DNA from: Chitinophagaceae bacterium
Lineage (GTDB): Bacteria; Bacteroidota; Bacteroidia; Chitinophagales; Chitinophagaceae
DNA length: 64,000 nt
Assembly (NCBI GenBank): GCA_022841365.1
Contig: JALHRP010000003.1
Location: forward strand, 79,310 to 143,309
Reading direction: 5' to 3'
The notes under the pieces were generated by a model. The model did no database searches. It was given only the letters and a program-made list of their open reading frames with translations, and was not told the DNA's origin. The stretch's first letter is position 1. Each line of letters opens with the position of its first letter. The position numbers and the translations under genes were made by a program. This document shows positions 43,890 through 52,794 of this stretch, one piece after another.

Positions 43890-44589
43890 ACAGACCTTTA
43901 AATATTAGTTGAGGGTCTGCAAATATCTGGTTTTTGAGCAGAGGAGCAAAATGAAGCGTATCGCCCCCGGTTAATTGCACGTTAAAGTTCCCATACTTCT
44001 CAGCATAGGCATCAATGATTCCATCAATTTCTTTGGCCATACCATAGGCTACTCCACTCAGCAGATTCGTCTTGGTATCGTAACCAATGAGCGGAAAGTT
44101 CCATTCCATTTTTACCAATGGCAGCTTGGCTGTTAGCTGGTTCATGCTTTTAAACCGCATTTCCAAACCCGGCGAAATGCTGCCACCCAAAAACTGATTT
44201 TGATTGTTGATGAAGTTGTACGTGATGCAGGTACCAAGACCAATAGCCAGATTATTTTTATTGGGAAATAAATAAACGGCTGCTGCACAAAGAGCCAACC
44301 GATCTGCTCCAATAGTTTCCGGTTTACCAACAGGTGTAGTGAAAGGCAGTTTGGTGAGATGTGATAATTTATGAAAGTTGCTGCGTTCACTCAATACCTG
44401 TTCTACCTCTTCATTATGATTTACAACAGAAGATAAAATGGTAAACTGCGGTTGAAATTTTTCAACCACTGCTTCAATGGTTTCTTTATGATCGTTCTCA
44501 AGAATAACAATTTCTTTGAGCTGATTTTTTTCAAACACGGCGGCTTTTAAACGGGTGTTGCCAAAATCGAAACAGATGGTGATGGTCAT
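43864..44589 (-). CDS. coaX: Type III pantothenate kinase
   Basis: CoaX phosphorylates pantothenate in coenzyme A synthesis and is not inhibited by CoA. The 241 residues have the ASKHA-fold phosphate motif FDFGNTRLK at the N-terminus, GADRLALCAAA, the second motif GLGTCITYNF and GGSISPGLEMRFKS. It starts an operon with the downstream barrel gene and probably lptC. Confidence 0.93.
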   Translation of the reverse strand: MTITICFDFGNTRLKAAVFEKNQLKEIVILENDHKETIEAVVEKFQPQFTILSSVVNHNEEVEQVLSERSNFHKLSHLTKLPFTTPVGKPETIGADRLALCAAAVYLFPNKNNLAIGLGTCITYNFINNQNQFLGGSISPGLEMRFKSMNQLTAKLPLVKMEWNFPLIGYDTKTNLLSGVAYGMAKEIDGIIDAYAEKYGNFNVQLTGGDTLHFAPLLKNQIFADPQLIFKGLYAISEYNR

Positions 44590-44598
44590 GCGGCGAAG

Positions 44599-45240
44599 TT
44601 ACAAATCAAAACTAAACCCTTCCAGGTTCCTGAAGTGGCCGTTGAGTTTTACTTTTTCTTTGAGGTTATCCATCTCCGCTAACATCGGAAGTACTTTGCC
44701 TAAGTGACGTTTTAAATATTCCTGTCGCTGGGCTTCACGAAACAAACCCAGCAGTTCATATTCCTCCTCTGTATTTAAACCCATGTGATGGGCTACATCA
44801 AACGCTTTTAATTCATCTTCCGGTTTTTTAAAATCCTTGCTTACCTGTAATTGTTTGTGCAGTTCTTTAATTCCCTGTACTACTTTTTGCATCAGCAAAC
44901 GGTTGCCGTCATCTTCATCTGCCGGATAGTTTACAATGGCACCGCTGTATAATTTATCCGGTATTTCTTTAATCAGTTCCAGCATTCGAAATACTTTTAT
45001 TCCTCTGGTGGTAATATCCATCTGCCCGTCGTCATATACTTTCTTAATCTCTTTTACTTCAACCAATGTACCCAGGTCTTTTAATTCTTTGTTGATGACT
45101 GCAGGAATGCCAAATGGTTTTTTCTGTTCGGCACATTCAATAATGAGCTGTTTGTAGCGTGGCTCAAAAATGTGCAGGTTCAGATTTTCTCCGGGAAAGA
45201 CTATAATGCTTAACGGAAAGATGGGAATAAAGTTGGTCAT
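44599..45240 (-). CDS. LON-substrate-binding-domain protein
   Basis: 213 residues that match the N-terminal domain of Lon proteases (FPLSIIVFPGENLNLHIFEPRYKQLI, then TTRGIKVFRML) with no ATPase or protease part. Such free-standing proteins may act as adaptors. It is eleven bases from coaX on the same strand. Confidence 0.85.
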   Translation of the reverse strand: MTNFIPIFPLSIIVFPGENLNLHIFEPRYKQLIIECAEQKKPFGIPAVINKELKDLGTLVEVKEIKKVYDDGQMDITTRGIKVFRMLELIKEIPDKLYSGAIVNYPADEDDGNRLLMQKVVQGIKELHKQLQVSKDFKKPEDELKAFDVAHHMGLNTEEEYELLGLFREAQRQEYLKRHLGKVLPMLAEMDNLKEKVKLNGHFRNLEGFSFDL

Positions 45241-45278
45241 ACAAACAGGTTGGTCTTACAATATAACAATGAAAAAAA

Positions 45279-46043
45279 TCACCCTTTCTTTTGCTCTTTC
45301 TGTAAACGGTGAAGTGCCTGATATTTTATACGGGTATATCGGGCCCCGTATGTAGCAAGAATGAATCCTTCTTTTCCATCTAAAAAACCAAGACGAAAAA
45401 AATAATTGTTGATGAACGAAAACAAAGGTGAAAGAACCCGTTTTAGCAGAGAAGCTTTTTTCCCCTGCTTCAAATATTTTTCTGCGCTTCGCAGAGCATA
45501 GTTCTTCAGCTTCTCTTCGTATTGCTCTGTTGACTGCAGTGTTTTATGTAATATAGATCCTTTGAGTTTTTTTACAGTACAGTCTTTTTCAAAAATCAGT
45601 TTTTCATGTACCGGGTCTGCATTCCATACAGCATGCTGCCGGTGAAAAAAACGAATAGGTTCGTCTTTCCCCCATTCGCCAAAACGAATATGTTTCTGTT
45701 TAAAAAAATTTTTGCGACGTACAGTAAAAATCTGCTGTTCATTTTCCAGATCCAGTTCTTCAATGGAGCGGATGAGTTCTTCATCTATTGCTTCATCTGC
45801 ATCGAGCTGCAGAATCCAGTCATACACCGCCTGTTCGTTGGCTAAATTTTTGGTAGGGCCGTATCCTACCCATTTTTCTTCGATCACAACAGCACCGTTT
45901 TTTTTTGCAATGGGGATGGTGGCATCGTTGCTGCCTGTATCGCATACAATTACATCATCAGTTAATGCTTTAACGCTTTGCAGCGTTTGCGCAAGTACGT
46001 GTGCTTCATTTTTTGCTATAATTACAACAGAAACAGGTAGCAT
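45279..46043 (-). CDS. Family 2 glycosyltransferase (LPS core type)
   Basis: 254 residues from ATG 46043. The GT-A core is SVVIIAKNE, DTGSNDATI and LQLDADEAID (metal-binding DxD). A C-terminal pattern with NYFFRLGFLDG resembles LPS core heptosyl/glucosyl transferases of the WaaE/KdtX group. It lies beside an O-antigen ligase gene, consistent with outer-membrane glycolipid synthesis. Confidence 0.88.
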   Translation of the reverse strand: MLPVSVVIIAKNEAHVLAQTLQSVKALTDDVIVCDTGSNDATIPIAKKNGAVVIEEKWVGYGPTKNLANEQAVYDWILQLDADEAIDEELIRSIEELDLENEQQIFTVRRKNFFKQKHIRFGEWGKDEPIRFFHRQHAVWNADPVHEKLIFEKDCTVKKLKGSILHKTLQSTEQYEEKLKNYALRSAEKYLKQGKKASLLKRVLSPLFSFINNYFFRLGFLDGKEGFILATYGARYTRIKYQALHRLQKEQKKG

Positions 46044-46044
46044 A

Positions 46045-47274
46045 TCAGGTTTTAAGCAGATTGGATAAATGCCAGTACAAAGTAAAAAAACAAAAAATAA
46101 AAATACCGAATTGTTCGTCAATTGTTGTTTCGAACATGAATATTAAATTCATGTATACAAAAAAAAAGAATGCCTGTTTATTCTTTTGCCAGTCTTTCGT
46201 AAACACCGGAAGCAATATAACAACGGTAAACAGCAGCAATGCAATTATACCTGCACCACTTCCGCTGGTGAGCCATTGGTTGAGCGGAAGATAACGTTCA
46301 GCTGTAACTGCCGGCGCATATGCATTGTACCATTTATCTGTTTCAGTTCTTATATCTCCGTAGCCAACACCGGTTAACCAGTTGTGTTGAAACACATGCC
46401 ATCCGCTTTGCATAGATAACAAACGGTTTCCATCACTGAAATTACCGTTGATGTTTCCCTGCAACCAGTTTTCACGGTCGTACAATATATAATGCACCCT
46501 TGTTTTAAAGGTTGGCAGCATGTGGTACGAAACAATTGGTAGTAAGCATGCAGAAGCAATTACTAACAATGCGATTGTTTTTTTACCTGCTGCAAACAAC
46601 TGCCAAATCAGCAGCGGGAGTAAAATAAAATAACAGCCGATAAATCCGGTTTTAGCACCCAGTATATGCAGGAACACTACAAACCAACACATCATAATTC
46701 GCATCAGCCAGATAATAACAGTGTGTTGGATTACTTTCCATTCTTCCAGCTTCAGCCATAATAAAATGCCAATAACCATTCCCATGCTGAAACGGATATG
46801 ATCATTTGCCGCCCAGGTGGGAATGAGTTTTGAAACTCTGTAAAGATCATGATACTGCTGCTGCTGCCGCAGGTATTGAATAGTGCTCCATACCGATCCG
46901 CCAAACAATAACAGCATCCAGAATAATGAGATGGCAGTAAAGTGTTTCCGTTCAAAATTTTTCTGCATCACCAACGCAAACGGCATCAGCAGCAAGGGTA
47001 ACTTATCCAGCATCATGGTACCCCATGTTGCTTTATCATCGCTCCACAAACCGGATATAAAAGGCAAAAGAAATAAACAGGAAATACCTGCCACTACTTT
47101 ATACTTCAAAAATGCAGCGAAGCGTTCTTTTAAATCGTTCTGCAGACAACCATTGGATATGAGAATAAAAGTGCCAATGCTCAACAACGCACGGCTGAAC
47201 ATGAAGCCGCTCATGGCAACCACAATGCCGGTAAAAAAAAGTGAACGATGTATGGTTGCCCTGGTTACTTGCAT
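46045..47274 (-). CDS. O-antigen ligase-like membrane protein
   Basis: 409 residues with about ten hydrophobic helices and a long loop between later helices (about 240-345) containing HVFQHNWLTGVGYGDIR, the characteristic WaaL/Wzy motif H...G-x-G. These join O-antigen to core lipid A or polymerise it. The start was moved to ATG 47274; the longer form would begin at 47298. Confidence 0.82.
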   Translation of the reverse strand: MQVTRATIHRSLFFTGIVVAMSGFMFSRALLSIGTFILISNGCLQNDLKERFAAFLKYKVVAGISCLFLLPFISGLWSDDKATWGTMMLDKLPLLLMPFALVMQKNFERKHFTAISLFWMLLLFGGSVWSTIQYLRQQQQYHDLYRVSKLIPTWAANDHIRFSMGMVIGILLWLKLEEWKVIQHTVIIWLMRIMMCWFVVFLHILGAKTGFIGCYFILLPLLIWQLFAAGKKTIALLVIASACLLPIVSYHMLPTFKTRVHYILYDRENWLQGNINGNFSDGNRLLSMQSGWHVFQHNWLTGVGYGDIRTETDKWYNAYAPAVTAERYLPLNQWLTSGSGAGIIALLLFTVVILLPVFTKDWQKNKQAFFFFVYMNLIFMFETTIDEQFGIFIFCFFTLYWHLSNLLKT

Positions 47275-47316
47275 GGGATCTGTGCTGCAAATAAACACTA
47301 TTTAAATCTTTTCATT

Positions 47317-47324
47317 TAGGTTTG
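47317..47324 (+). promoter_or_regulatory. -7 box near meaB
   Basis: TAGGTTTG fits TAnnTTTG exactly but is only four bases from the start codon, and I see no TTTG at the usual distance upstream. Either the transcript is leaderless or translation starts later. Confidence 0.3.
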
Positions 47325-47328
47325 TGGC

Positions 47329-48228
47329 ATGTGGCAACCGTTCTTGCACGAATTAAAACAGGGAAATCAAAAAAGCCTTGCCCGTTGTATTTCATTCATT
47401 GAAAATGAAGTAGACGGGTATGAAGAATTTTTGCAAACACTTCCTGCTGTTGCTGTTCCGGTGATTGGTATTACCGGCCCGCCCGGTGCAGGCAAAAGCA
47501 CTATGGTTGATTCATTGATTGCTCAACTGGTGGGGGAGGGAAAAAAAATAGCTGTGCTTTGTGTTGATCCTTCTTCGCCATTTAATTTAGGTGCGTTGCT
47601 GGGCGATCGTATACGCATGAGCAACTGGTACAATCATCCCAACGTATTCATCCGTTCACTGGCAACCCGTGGATCTTTGGGCGGGCTGCATCCAAAAATT
47701 TTAGAAATTACCGATGTATGCAAGGTTGCAGGGTTTGATTACATACTTGTTGAAACCGTAGGTGTTGGACAAAGTGAAATTGAAATTGTTGGATTGGCCG
47801 ATATAACGGTGGTGGTACTTGTACCCGAAGCAGGAGATGAAGTACAAACCATGAAAGCAGGTTTAATGGAAATTGCTGATGTGTTTGCAGTGAATAAAGC
47901 CGACCGGCCCGATGCAGACCTGTTTATAAAAAACCTTCGGCTGATGCTTGCACCTGCATTTGCAACCACCACACAGGAACTGCCCATAGTAAAAACCATT
48001 GCTACAGAAAAAGAAGGAACAAAAGAATTATGGTTGAAGATTGCTGAGCTGATGCAGCAGGCACATACCAATGAACGCAGAAGCTGGTTGCTTGCAGAAA
48101 AAGCCTGGCATTTAATTGAGAAAAAAAGAATGCAGCCCCTTTCAAAAAATATACTGAAAGAAGAAATTGAACGGCACATGATGAAGCCGGGATTTAACCT
48201 GTATAAATTATGCGCTCAGTTCAGCTGA
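47329..48228 (+). CDS. meaB: MeaB/ArgK GTPase, methylmalonyl-CoA mutase chaperone
   Basis: G3E-family GTPase that loads or protects adenosylcobalamin in methylmalonyl-CoA mutase. The 299 residues have Walker A GPPGAGKST near 49-57, the base-specific loop VDPSSPFN, ETVGVGQSE and NKADRPDA. The mutase itself is not in the window. It is divergently oriented to the O-antigen ligase gene. Confidence 0.93.
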   Translation: MWQPFLHELKQGNQKSLARCISFIENEVDGYEEFLQTLPAVAVPVIGITGPPGAGKSTMVDSLIAQLVGEGKKIAVLCVDPSSPFNLGALLGDRIRMSNWYNHPNVFIRSLATRGSLGGLHPKILEITDVCKVAGFDYILVETVGVGQSEIEIVGLADITVVVLVPEAGDEVQTMKAGLMEIADVFAVNKADRPDADLFIKNLRLMLAPAFATTTQELPIVKTIATEKEGTKELWLKIAELMQQAHTNERRSWLLAEKAWHLIEKKRMQPLSKNILKEEIERHMMKPGFNLYKLCAQFS

Positions 48229-48236
48229 GATGAAAT

Positions 48237-49061
48237 TCACTTTCCGTTACGGGGAATAAAAAACAGAAGAAGGTCAACTATCCATTTTAATACACGCCAC
48301 GCAAAGGGATACTTTCTGATATGTACAATCTGCTGCATACGCTTTGTATGAAGTAATACCAGTTTTTCAGCATCCTCAGTCAGCAATGGAAAATATTTAT
48401 GAAGTGTGGCAGTGCGTTCATGTTGCAACGAACTCCTTACATCAAGGTTTGACGAAAAGCCTGAATACTCATAAAAACAGATAAAATCATTTAAATACAG
48501 GTAAGCTGTATTGGCTTTACAGATAACATAGATGAAGAATTCCCAATCAGAATTCAGTTTGTAGGTTTCATTATAAAAAAAATGCTCAAAAAATAAACTT
48601 CGCTTTATAAATACAGCCTGGTGGTTTAGTCCATCATGAATAAAATGACTGAAGGTTAACTTAGCCGGCGGAAATTTTTCTTCCCGGTAACCCTGTTCAT
48701 TATAAAAAACGGAATTACCGTACAAAATTCCATATTCACCATTCAGATGAACATGATTTTTTTCCAATACTGTTTTATCAAAAAAGTAATCTCCGCTGTT
48801 CATGAAAATAACATAACTGCCCGATGCCGCTTTGATTCCTTTGTTCATGGCATGGTACACGCCATTATCTTTTTCGGATACATAATGGTTTACCCGCTTG
48901 CATGATGCAATCAATTCAACACTTCCATCCGTACTTCCACCATCAATTACAATAAATTCAAAATGCTGCCATGTCTGTTCTGAAACAGACTCCAGTGTTT
49001 TCACAAGACCCTTGCAGTTATTGAAGTTGATTGTAATTACAGTTAATTTATTTGTACTCAT
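48237..49061 (-). CDS. Family 2 glycosyltransferase
   Basis: 274 residues. The GT-A core is visible in ITINFNN, IDGGSTDGS and NSGDYFFD (metal-binding D-x-D replaced by N-S-G-D). It is probably an outer-membrane or surface-polysaccharide enzyme, given the three glycosyltransferase genes next to it. Confidence 0.88.
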   Translation of the reverse strand: MSTNKLTVITINFNNCKGLVKTLESVSEQTWQHFEFIVIDGGSTDGSVELIASCKRVNHYVSEKDNGVYHAMNKGIKAASGSYVIFMNSGDYFFDKTVLEKNHVHLNGEYGILYGNSVFYNEQGYREEKFPPAKLTFSHFIHDGLNHQAVFIKRSLFFEHFFYNETYKLNSDWEFFIYVICKANTAYLYLNDFICFYEYSGFSSNLDVRSSLQHERTATLHKYFPLLTEDAEKLVLLHTKRMQQIVHIRKYPFAWRVLKWIVDLLLFFIPRNGK

Positions 49062-49070
49062 AAGTTAACT

Positions 49071-50216
49071 TTAACCGGCAACGGGCCGTTTCTGTTCACT
49101 GATTGCTTTTTTATATACTTCATAACATTGGTCGGCAGCATGGCTCCATGTAAATTTTTTTGCCTGTTCTTTGCTTTTTAAGGAGAACTCCTGTCTTACA
49201 GCCTCATCAGAAATAAATAACTGAATTTTATTTTTGAGGTCTTCCTCAGAATCCAGATTTACATATACACCTGCATCAGCAGCCACTTCAGGAAACGAAC
49301 TGTGATGACCTAATAAAACAGGACAACCGCAAACCATCGCTTCAAGAACAGGAATACCAAAACCTTCATATAAAGAGGGAAAAACAAAACATTTTGCTCC
49401 GGCATAAAAGTGAGCCAATTCATTTTCACGAAATGGCTTTTGTATAATTTGGTTTGCCAATCCCATTTTTGTAAAAACAGCCATTTCCTCTTTTTTAAAA
49501 CTACCACCTCCTGCGCAAATTAAATGTAAATTTTTATTCTCCTTTAAAAGGGGTGCTGCAGAACGCAACAAAAAATGAAAGTTTTTATAATTTGCCCGTT
49601 CACCTACATACAAGATATAATCGGCGGGAAGATTAACAGTTACATTATGATCCTTTGTTAATGAAGTACCATGATAGATAACCACAATTTTGTTTTCATT
49701 GATATGCGGATAAATGTTTAAAATATCCCGTTTGGTATTTTCTGATACTGCAATGATCATGGTGGCTTTTTCCATGAGCAGTAATTTATGCTCAACAATG
49801 CGCAGGTTTTGATCTGCATAATACTCCGGAAACAATTCGTGTATCATATCATACACAGTAAGCACAAAAGGTTTGTTGCCTGTAAAGGATAAAAAATACG
49901 GATCGAAATAGGTGGGAATAAATACATCAAACTCCGTTTTGGAAAGTACTTGTTCCAAATACCTGCCGGCACGTTTCTTTTGTAATGTACGTGTACTGAT
50001 ATGTAATGCAGATGTTACTTTGTACAAACCCTTCATCAAAAAACTTTCTTTCATCAGGTGCTGTTCCCGGGCATATTCATTTTCTGAGTACAGGAGAGGT
50101 AAGATTACCTCACTATCGGGTTTATGACGGATAAAAGAAAAGATCTCAGTATAATATCTGGAAATACCTCCGAATTTCTGAAAATAATAAATCTGAGGAT
50201 CTAACAATATTTTCAT
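49071..50216 (-). CDS. Family 4 glycosyltransferase
   Basis: 381 residues from ATG 50216 (MKILLDPQIYY); a longer upstream start is unlikely because the GT-B fold begins here. GT4 motifs: G-G-I-S-R near the N-terminus (KFGGISRYY), YVGERANYKNFH and the E-x7-E pattern FPSLYEGFGIPVLEAM. Retaining enzyme, sugar unknown. It sits nine bases upstream of the GT2 gene. Confidence 0.9.
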   Translation of the reverse strand: MKILLDPQIYYFQKFGGISRYYTEIFSFIRHKPDSEVILPLLYSENEYAREQHLMKESFLMKGLYKVTSALHISTRTLQKKRAGRYLEQVLSKTEFDVFIPTYFDPYFLSFTGNKPFVLTVYDMIHELFPEYYADQNLRIVEHKLLLMEKATMIIAVSENTKRDILNIYPHINENKIVVIYHGTSLTKDHNVTVNLPADYILYVGERANYKNFHFLLRSAAPLLKENKNLHLICAGGGSFKKEEMAVFTKMGLANQIIQKPFRENELAHFYAGAKCFVFPSLYEGFGIPVLEAMVCGCPVLLGHHSSFPEVAADAGVYVNLDSEEDLKNKIQLFISDEAVRQEFSLKSKEQAKKFTWSHAADQCYEVYKKAISEQKRPVAG

Positions 50217-50253
50217 GTAACTGAATTTAAGGAAATAAAAAATGCAAAAGGTT

Positions 50254-51393
50254 TTAAGAAAGTTGTTGCATAATTGCGGCAAATGACCGGCCCCATGCAT
50301 TCCAGTTTAGTTGTTGCTCAAAAACACTCCTGCTGCTGTAACGTAAATCACGGAGCGTTTCTTTTCCCGAACAGATCGTAAGTATGGCATCTGCATACGT
50401 TTTTCCGTTTGCCTCAAGCGACAAAAGTATTCCGTTTTTTTGATCCTGAACATAAGTCGGCACTCCTCCGGTATTGGTAGTAACAGAAGGAATTCCATAT
50501 GCAGATGCTTCGCAAAAAACAATCCCTGCAGCTTCAGCTCTGGTTGGAAGTACTAAAAAATCTGTTTGTAATAACAGTTGATGCAGCTTCTCAAGATCAT
50601 GCGGATTGTGTTTGTTTAAATACGGTATCACATGAATGTCTGCATCATTTATTTGCTGTGGAGGAGTGCAGCCAACAATATGCAATGTTGCATCTTTCCT
50701 TTCCTTTTTAATATGTCTGAATGTTTCCAGAACAATATCGCCTCCTTTCCGTTTCCATTCTACTCCAAGAAATAATAAGTTGCAGCTGTTTCGTTCAAAA
50801 TCTATTTCGCTTAGAGTGGGTATTCTATCCAGATTGGCTCCCAACGGTACAACTGAAATTTTTTCTGTGTTGATGCCATAATCGTTTACTGCAGAGTTTT
50901 TACACCAGTCACTTGCCAGCATACAATGTGTTGCTTTTTGAAAAGCCAGTTGATCCAGTTCAATTCCCTGGCGGATATTGGAAGGCGAAAAGTTTTGCCA
51001 TGTATCATAGTATCCCTGTATCTGCTGAAAAGTGGCATCGGTCATAAAAATAACCGGCAGTTTCAAATCAGTATAGGCTAATAACTGCGGCGCTGCGGGC
51101 ATGTACAACAGATCAAGCTTACGTTTGGTCAATTCTTTTTCCAACTGCTTACTGAAATACGCAGCGTAAGGTTTTAAAAACTCAACGGCCGTCTTACGCT
51201 GATAAAACCATTTCTGCGGATTTTTATAAAATGTAATGAGGTATTCTCTTAACCATTTTGGATAGGGCAGATGAATAATCTCCACATCTGCAAAAGCCTG
51301 CAACTGCTGATACGAATAATAATAAGTACCACTCCATGATTTTTTATCACGGGGATCCCACCTGCCTGCAAAACCAATTTTCAACCTGCTCAT
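50254..51393 (-). CDS. Family 4 glycosyltransferase
   Basis: 379 residues from ATG 51393 (MSRLKIGFAGRW). N-terminal sugar-acceptor domain, then the donor-binding half with FLGVEWKRKGGDIVLET and PTRAEAAGIVFCEASAYGIP. The longer ORF from 51549 would overlap the divergent gene at 51444 and adds no conserved sequence. Sugar unknown. Confidence 0.9.
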   Translation of the reverse strand: MSRLKIGFAGRWDPRDKKSWSGTYYYSYQQLQAFADVEIIHLPYPKWLREYLITFYKNPQKWFYQRKTAVEFLKPYAAYFSKQLEKELTKRKLDLLYMPAAPQLLAYTDLKLPVIFMTDATFQQIQGYYDTWQNFSPSNIRQGIELDQLAFQKATHCMLASDWCKNSAVNDYGINTEKISVVPLGANLDRIPTLSEIDFERNSCNLLFLGVEWKRKGGDIVLETFRHIKKERKDATLHIVGCTPPQQINDADIHVIPYLNKHNPHDLEKLHQLLLQTDFLVLPTRAEAAGIVFCEASAYGIPSVTTNTGGVPTYVQDQKNGILLSLEANGKTYADAILTICSGKETLRDLRYSSRSVFEQQLNWNAWGRSFAAIMQQLS

Positions 51394-51443
51394 CGTCTGT
51401 AAAGAAACAACTTTTCTAAAATCAATACTTATATTGCTGTTGA

Positions 51444-52628
51444 ATGCAGCCACTTCATCTTGCATACCTGAGTTATGAGTTTCCGCCACATACTGCTGTG
51501 GGTGGTATTGCAACGTATACCGAACAAATTTCAAAGTTGATGGCAGCAAGAGGACATGCGGTTGAAGTATTTACTGCAGGCCCAACAAATTCGTTGAATG
51601 AACTTATTGCAGAGAATCTCATCGTACATCGTTTACAGGTGAACGATCGCAATGAGTTTCACCAGGTAATTGCTGCACATTTTGCAGAACGTCATCGTGA
51701 AAAAAATTTTGATCTGGTTGAAAGCCCCGAATACCAGCGGGAAGGTTTTACCATTCAACAACAGTTTCCTCAACTGCACATGATCATACGGTTTCATACG
51801 CCTTCTTTTTGGGTGAAAAAGTTGAATAAAACCTATCAGCAACATACATTGAAAGAACAGTTGAAGAAATTATTCGGCATTAAACAATACCAAAAAGAAA
51901 ATGATGCTGAGTATTTGTTTGCAAAGGAATCAAAGTACTGGAGTGTTCCTTCGCAGGTAATGAAAGATGTATTGGTTGAACAATGGAATGTTGATCCGGA
52001 AAAAATCACTGTATTAGCCAATCCGTTTCAACCAACAACAACTCTGTTAAACATCCCTGCAGATACACAAACCAATACCATTACCTATATCGGTCGTTTA
52101 GAAATCAGGAAAGGATTGATTGAATTAACCAAAGCCATTCCATTGGTTTTACAGAAACATCCGGCAGCTAAATTTCGTTTCATCGGCAAATCAGATCGTG
52201 GACCCGGCAATCATAAGCTGATGATTGATTATATGCAACAGGAGTTAAAAGCATATGCTTCGCAACTCGAGTTTATTCCACCTGTTCCAAAGCATGAACT
52301 CGAAAACTATTTTGCACAAACAGATATTTGTGTGTTCCCCAGTTTATGGGAAGTGTTTGGCTATGTATGTGTGGAAGCCATGGCAGCGGCCCGTGGTATT
52401 GTTGCCGGTAATGTTGGCGGCATGAATGATATGCTGCATGATATTAATGGAGGCATATTAGTGAACCCGACTCAGCCGGAGGAAATAGCACATGCAATCC
52501 TGCATTTACTTGATCATCCGCAACAACGAATGGAAATGGGACGGCGCAGCCGACAAAAAACGATTGATTATTATTCCAATCAATTGATTGTTGAAACGGA
52601 ACAGTATTATCAGAAAATTTTGGGCTAA
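51444..52628 (+). CDS. Family 4 glycosyltransferase
   Basis: 394 residues of GT-B fold: N-terminal YEFPPHTAVGGIATYTEQ (glycine loop), YIGRLEIRKGLIELTKAI, and VFPSLWEVFGYVCVEAMA with the E-x7-E motif. It is divergent from the previous gene with about 50 bases between starts, so the cluster has a shared central promoter region. Stop codon lies in the large palindrome at 52626. Confidence 0.9.
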   Translation: MQPLHLAYLSYEFPPHTAVGGIATYTEQISKLMAARGHAVEVFTAGPTNSLNELIAENLIVHRLQVNDRNEFHQVIAAHFAERHREKNFDLVESPEYQREGFTIQQQFPQLHMIIRFHTPSFWVKKLNKTYQQHTLKEQLKKLFGIKQYQKENDAEYLFAKESKYWSVPSQVMKDVLVEQWNVDPEKITVLANPFQPTTTLLNIPADTQTNTITYIGRLEIRKGLIELTKAIPLVLQKHPAAKFRFIGKSDRGPGNHKLMIDYMQQELKAYASQLEFIPPVPKHELENYFAQTDICVFPSLWEVFGYVCVEAMAAARGIVAGNVGGMNDMLHDINGGILVNPTQPEEIAHAILHLLDHPQQRMEMGRRSRQKTIDYYSNQLIVETEQYYQKILG

Positions 52629-52790
52629 GAGTTCAAAAGAGGTAAAAAAGCAAAAGAGAAGATGCTACCCGATGACTGTTCACCTGCAGGGTGACTGATC
52701 ATCGGGTATCATTCATTCAATTGGAGATGTTGTACAGTCACCCTGCGGGTGAACAGACAACAGCTCTCTTTTCCCTCTTTTGAACTCTTA
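52626..52790. repeat. Large nested palindrome between convergent genes
   Basis: The outer arms are perfect 17-bp inverted repeats: TAAGAGTTCAAAAGAGG (52626-52642) and CCTCTTTTGAACTCTTA (52774-52790). Inside lie a further near-perfect pair, GTTCACCTGCAGGGTGACT and AGTCACCCTGCGGGTGAAC, and ACCCGATGA/TCATCGGGT. The left arm includes the stop codon of the glycosyltransferase gene and the right arm ends just before the metalloprotease stop. It is either a bidirectional terminator or a small mobile hairpin element. Confidence 0.75.
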
Positions 52791-52794
52791 GTTA

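Noticed and set aside
46044-46121. Longer N-terminal form of the family 2 glycosyltransferase (start 46121)
   Set aside because: The extra residues do not belong to the GT-A fold; the conserved domain starts at ATG 46043.
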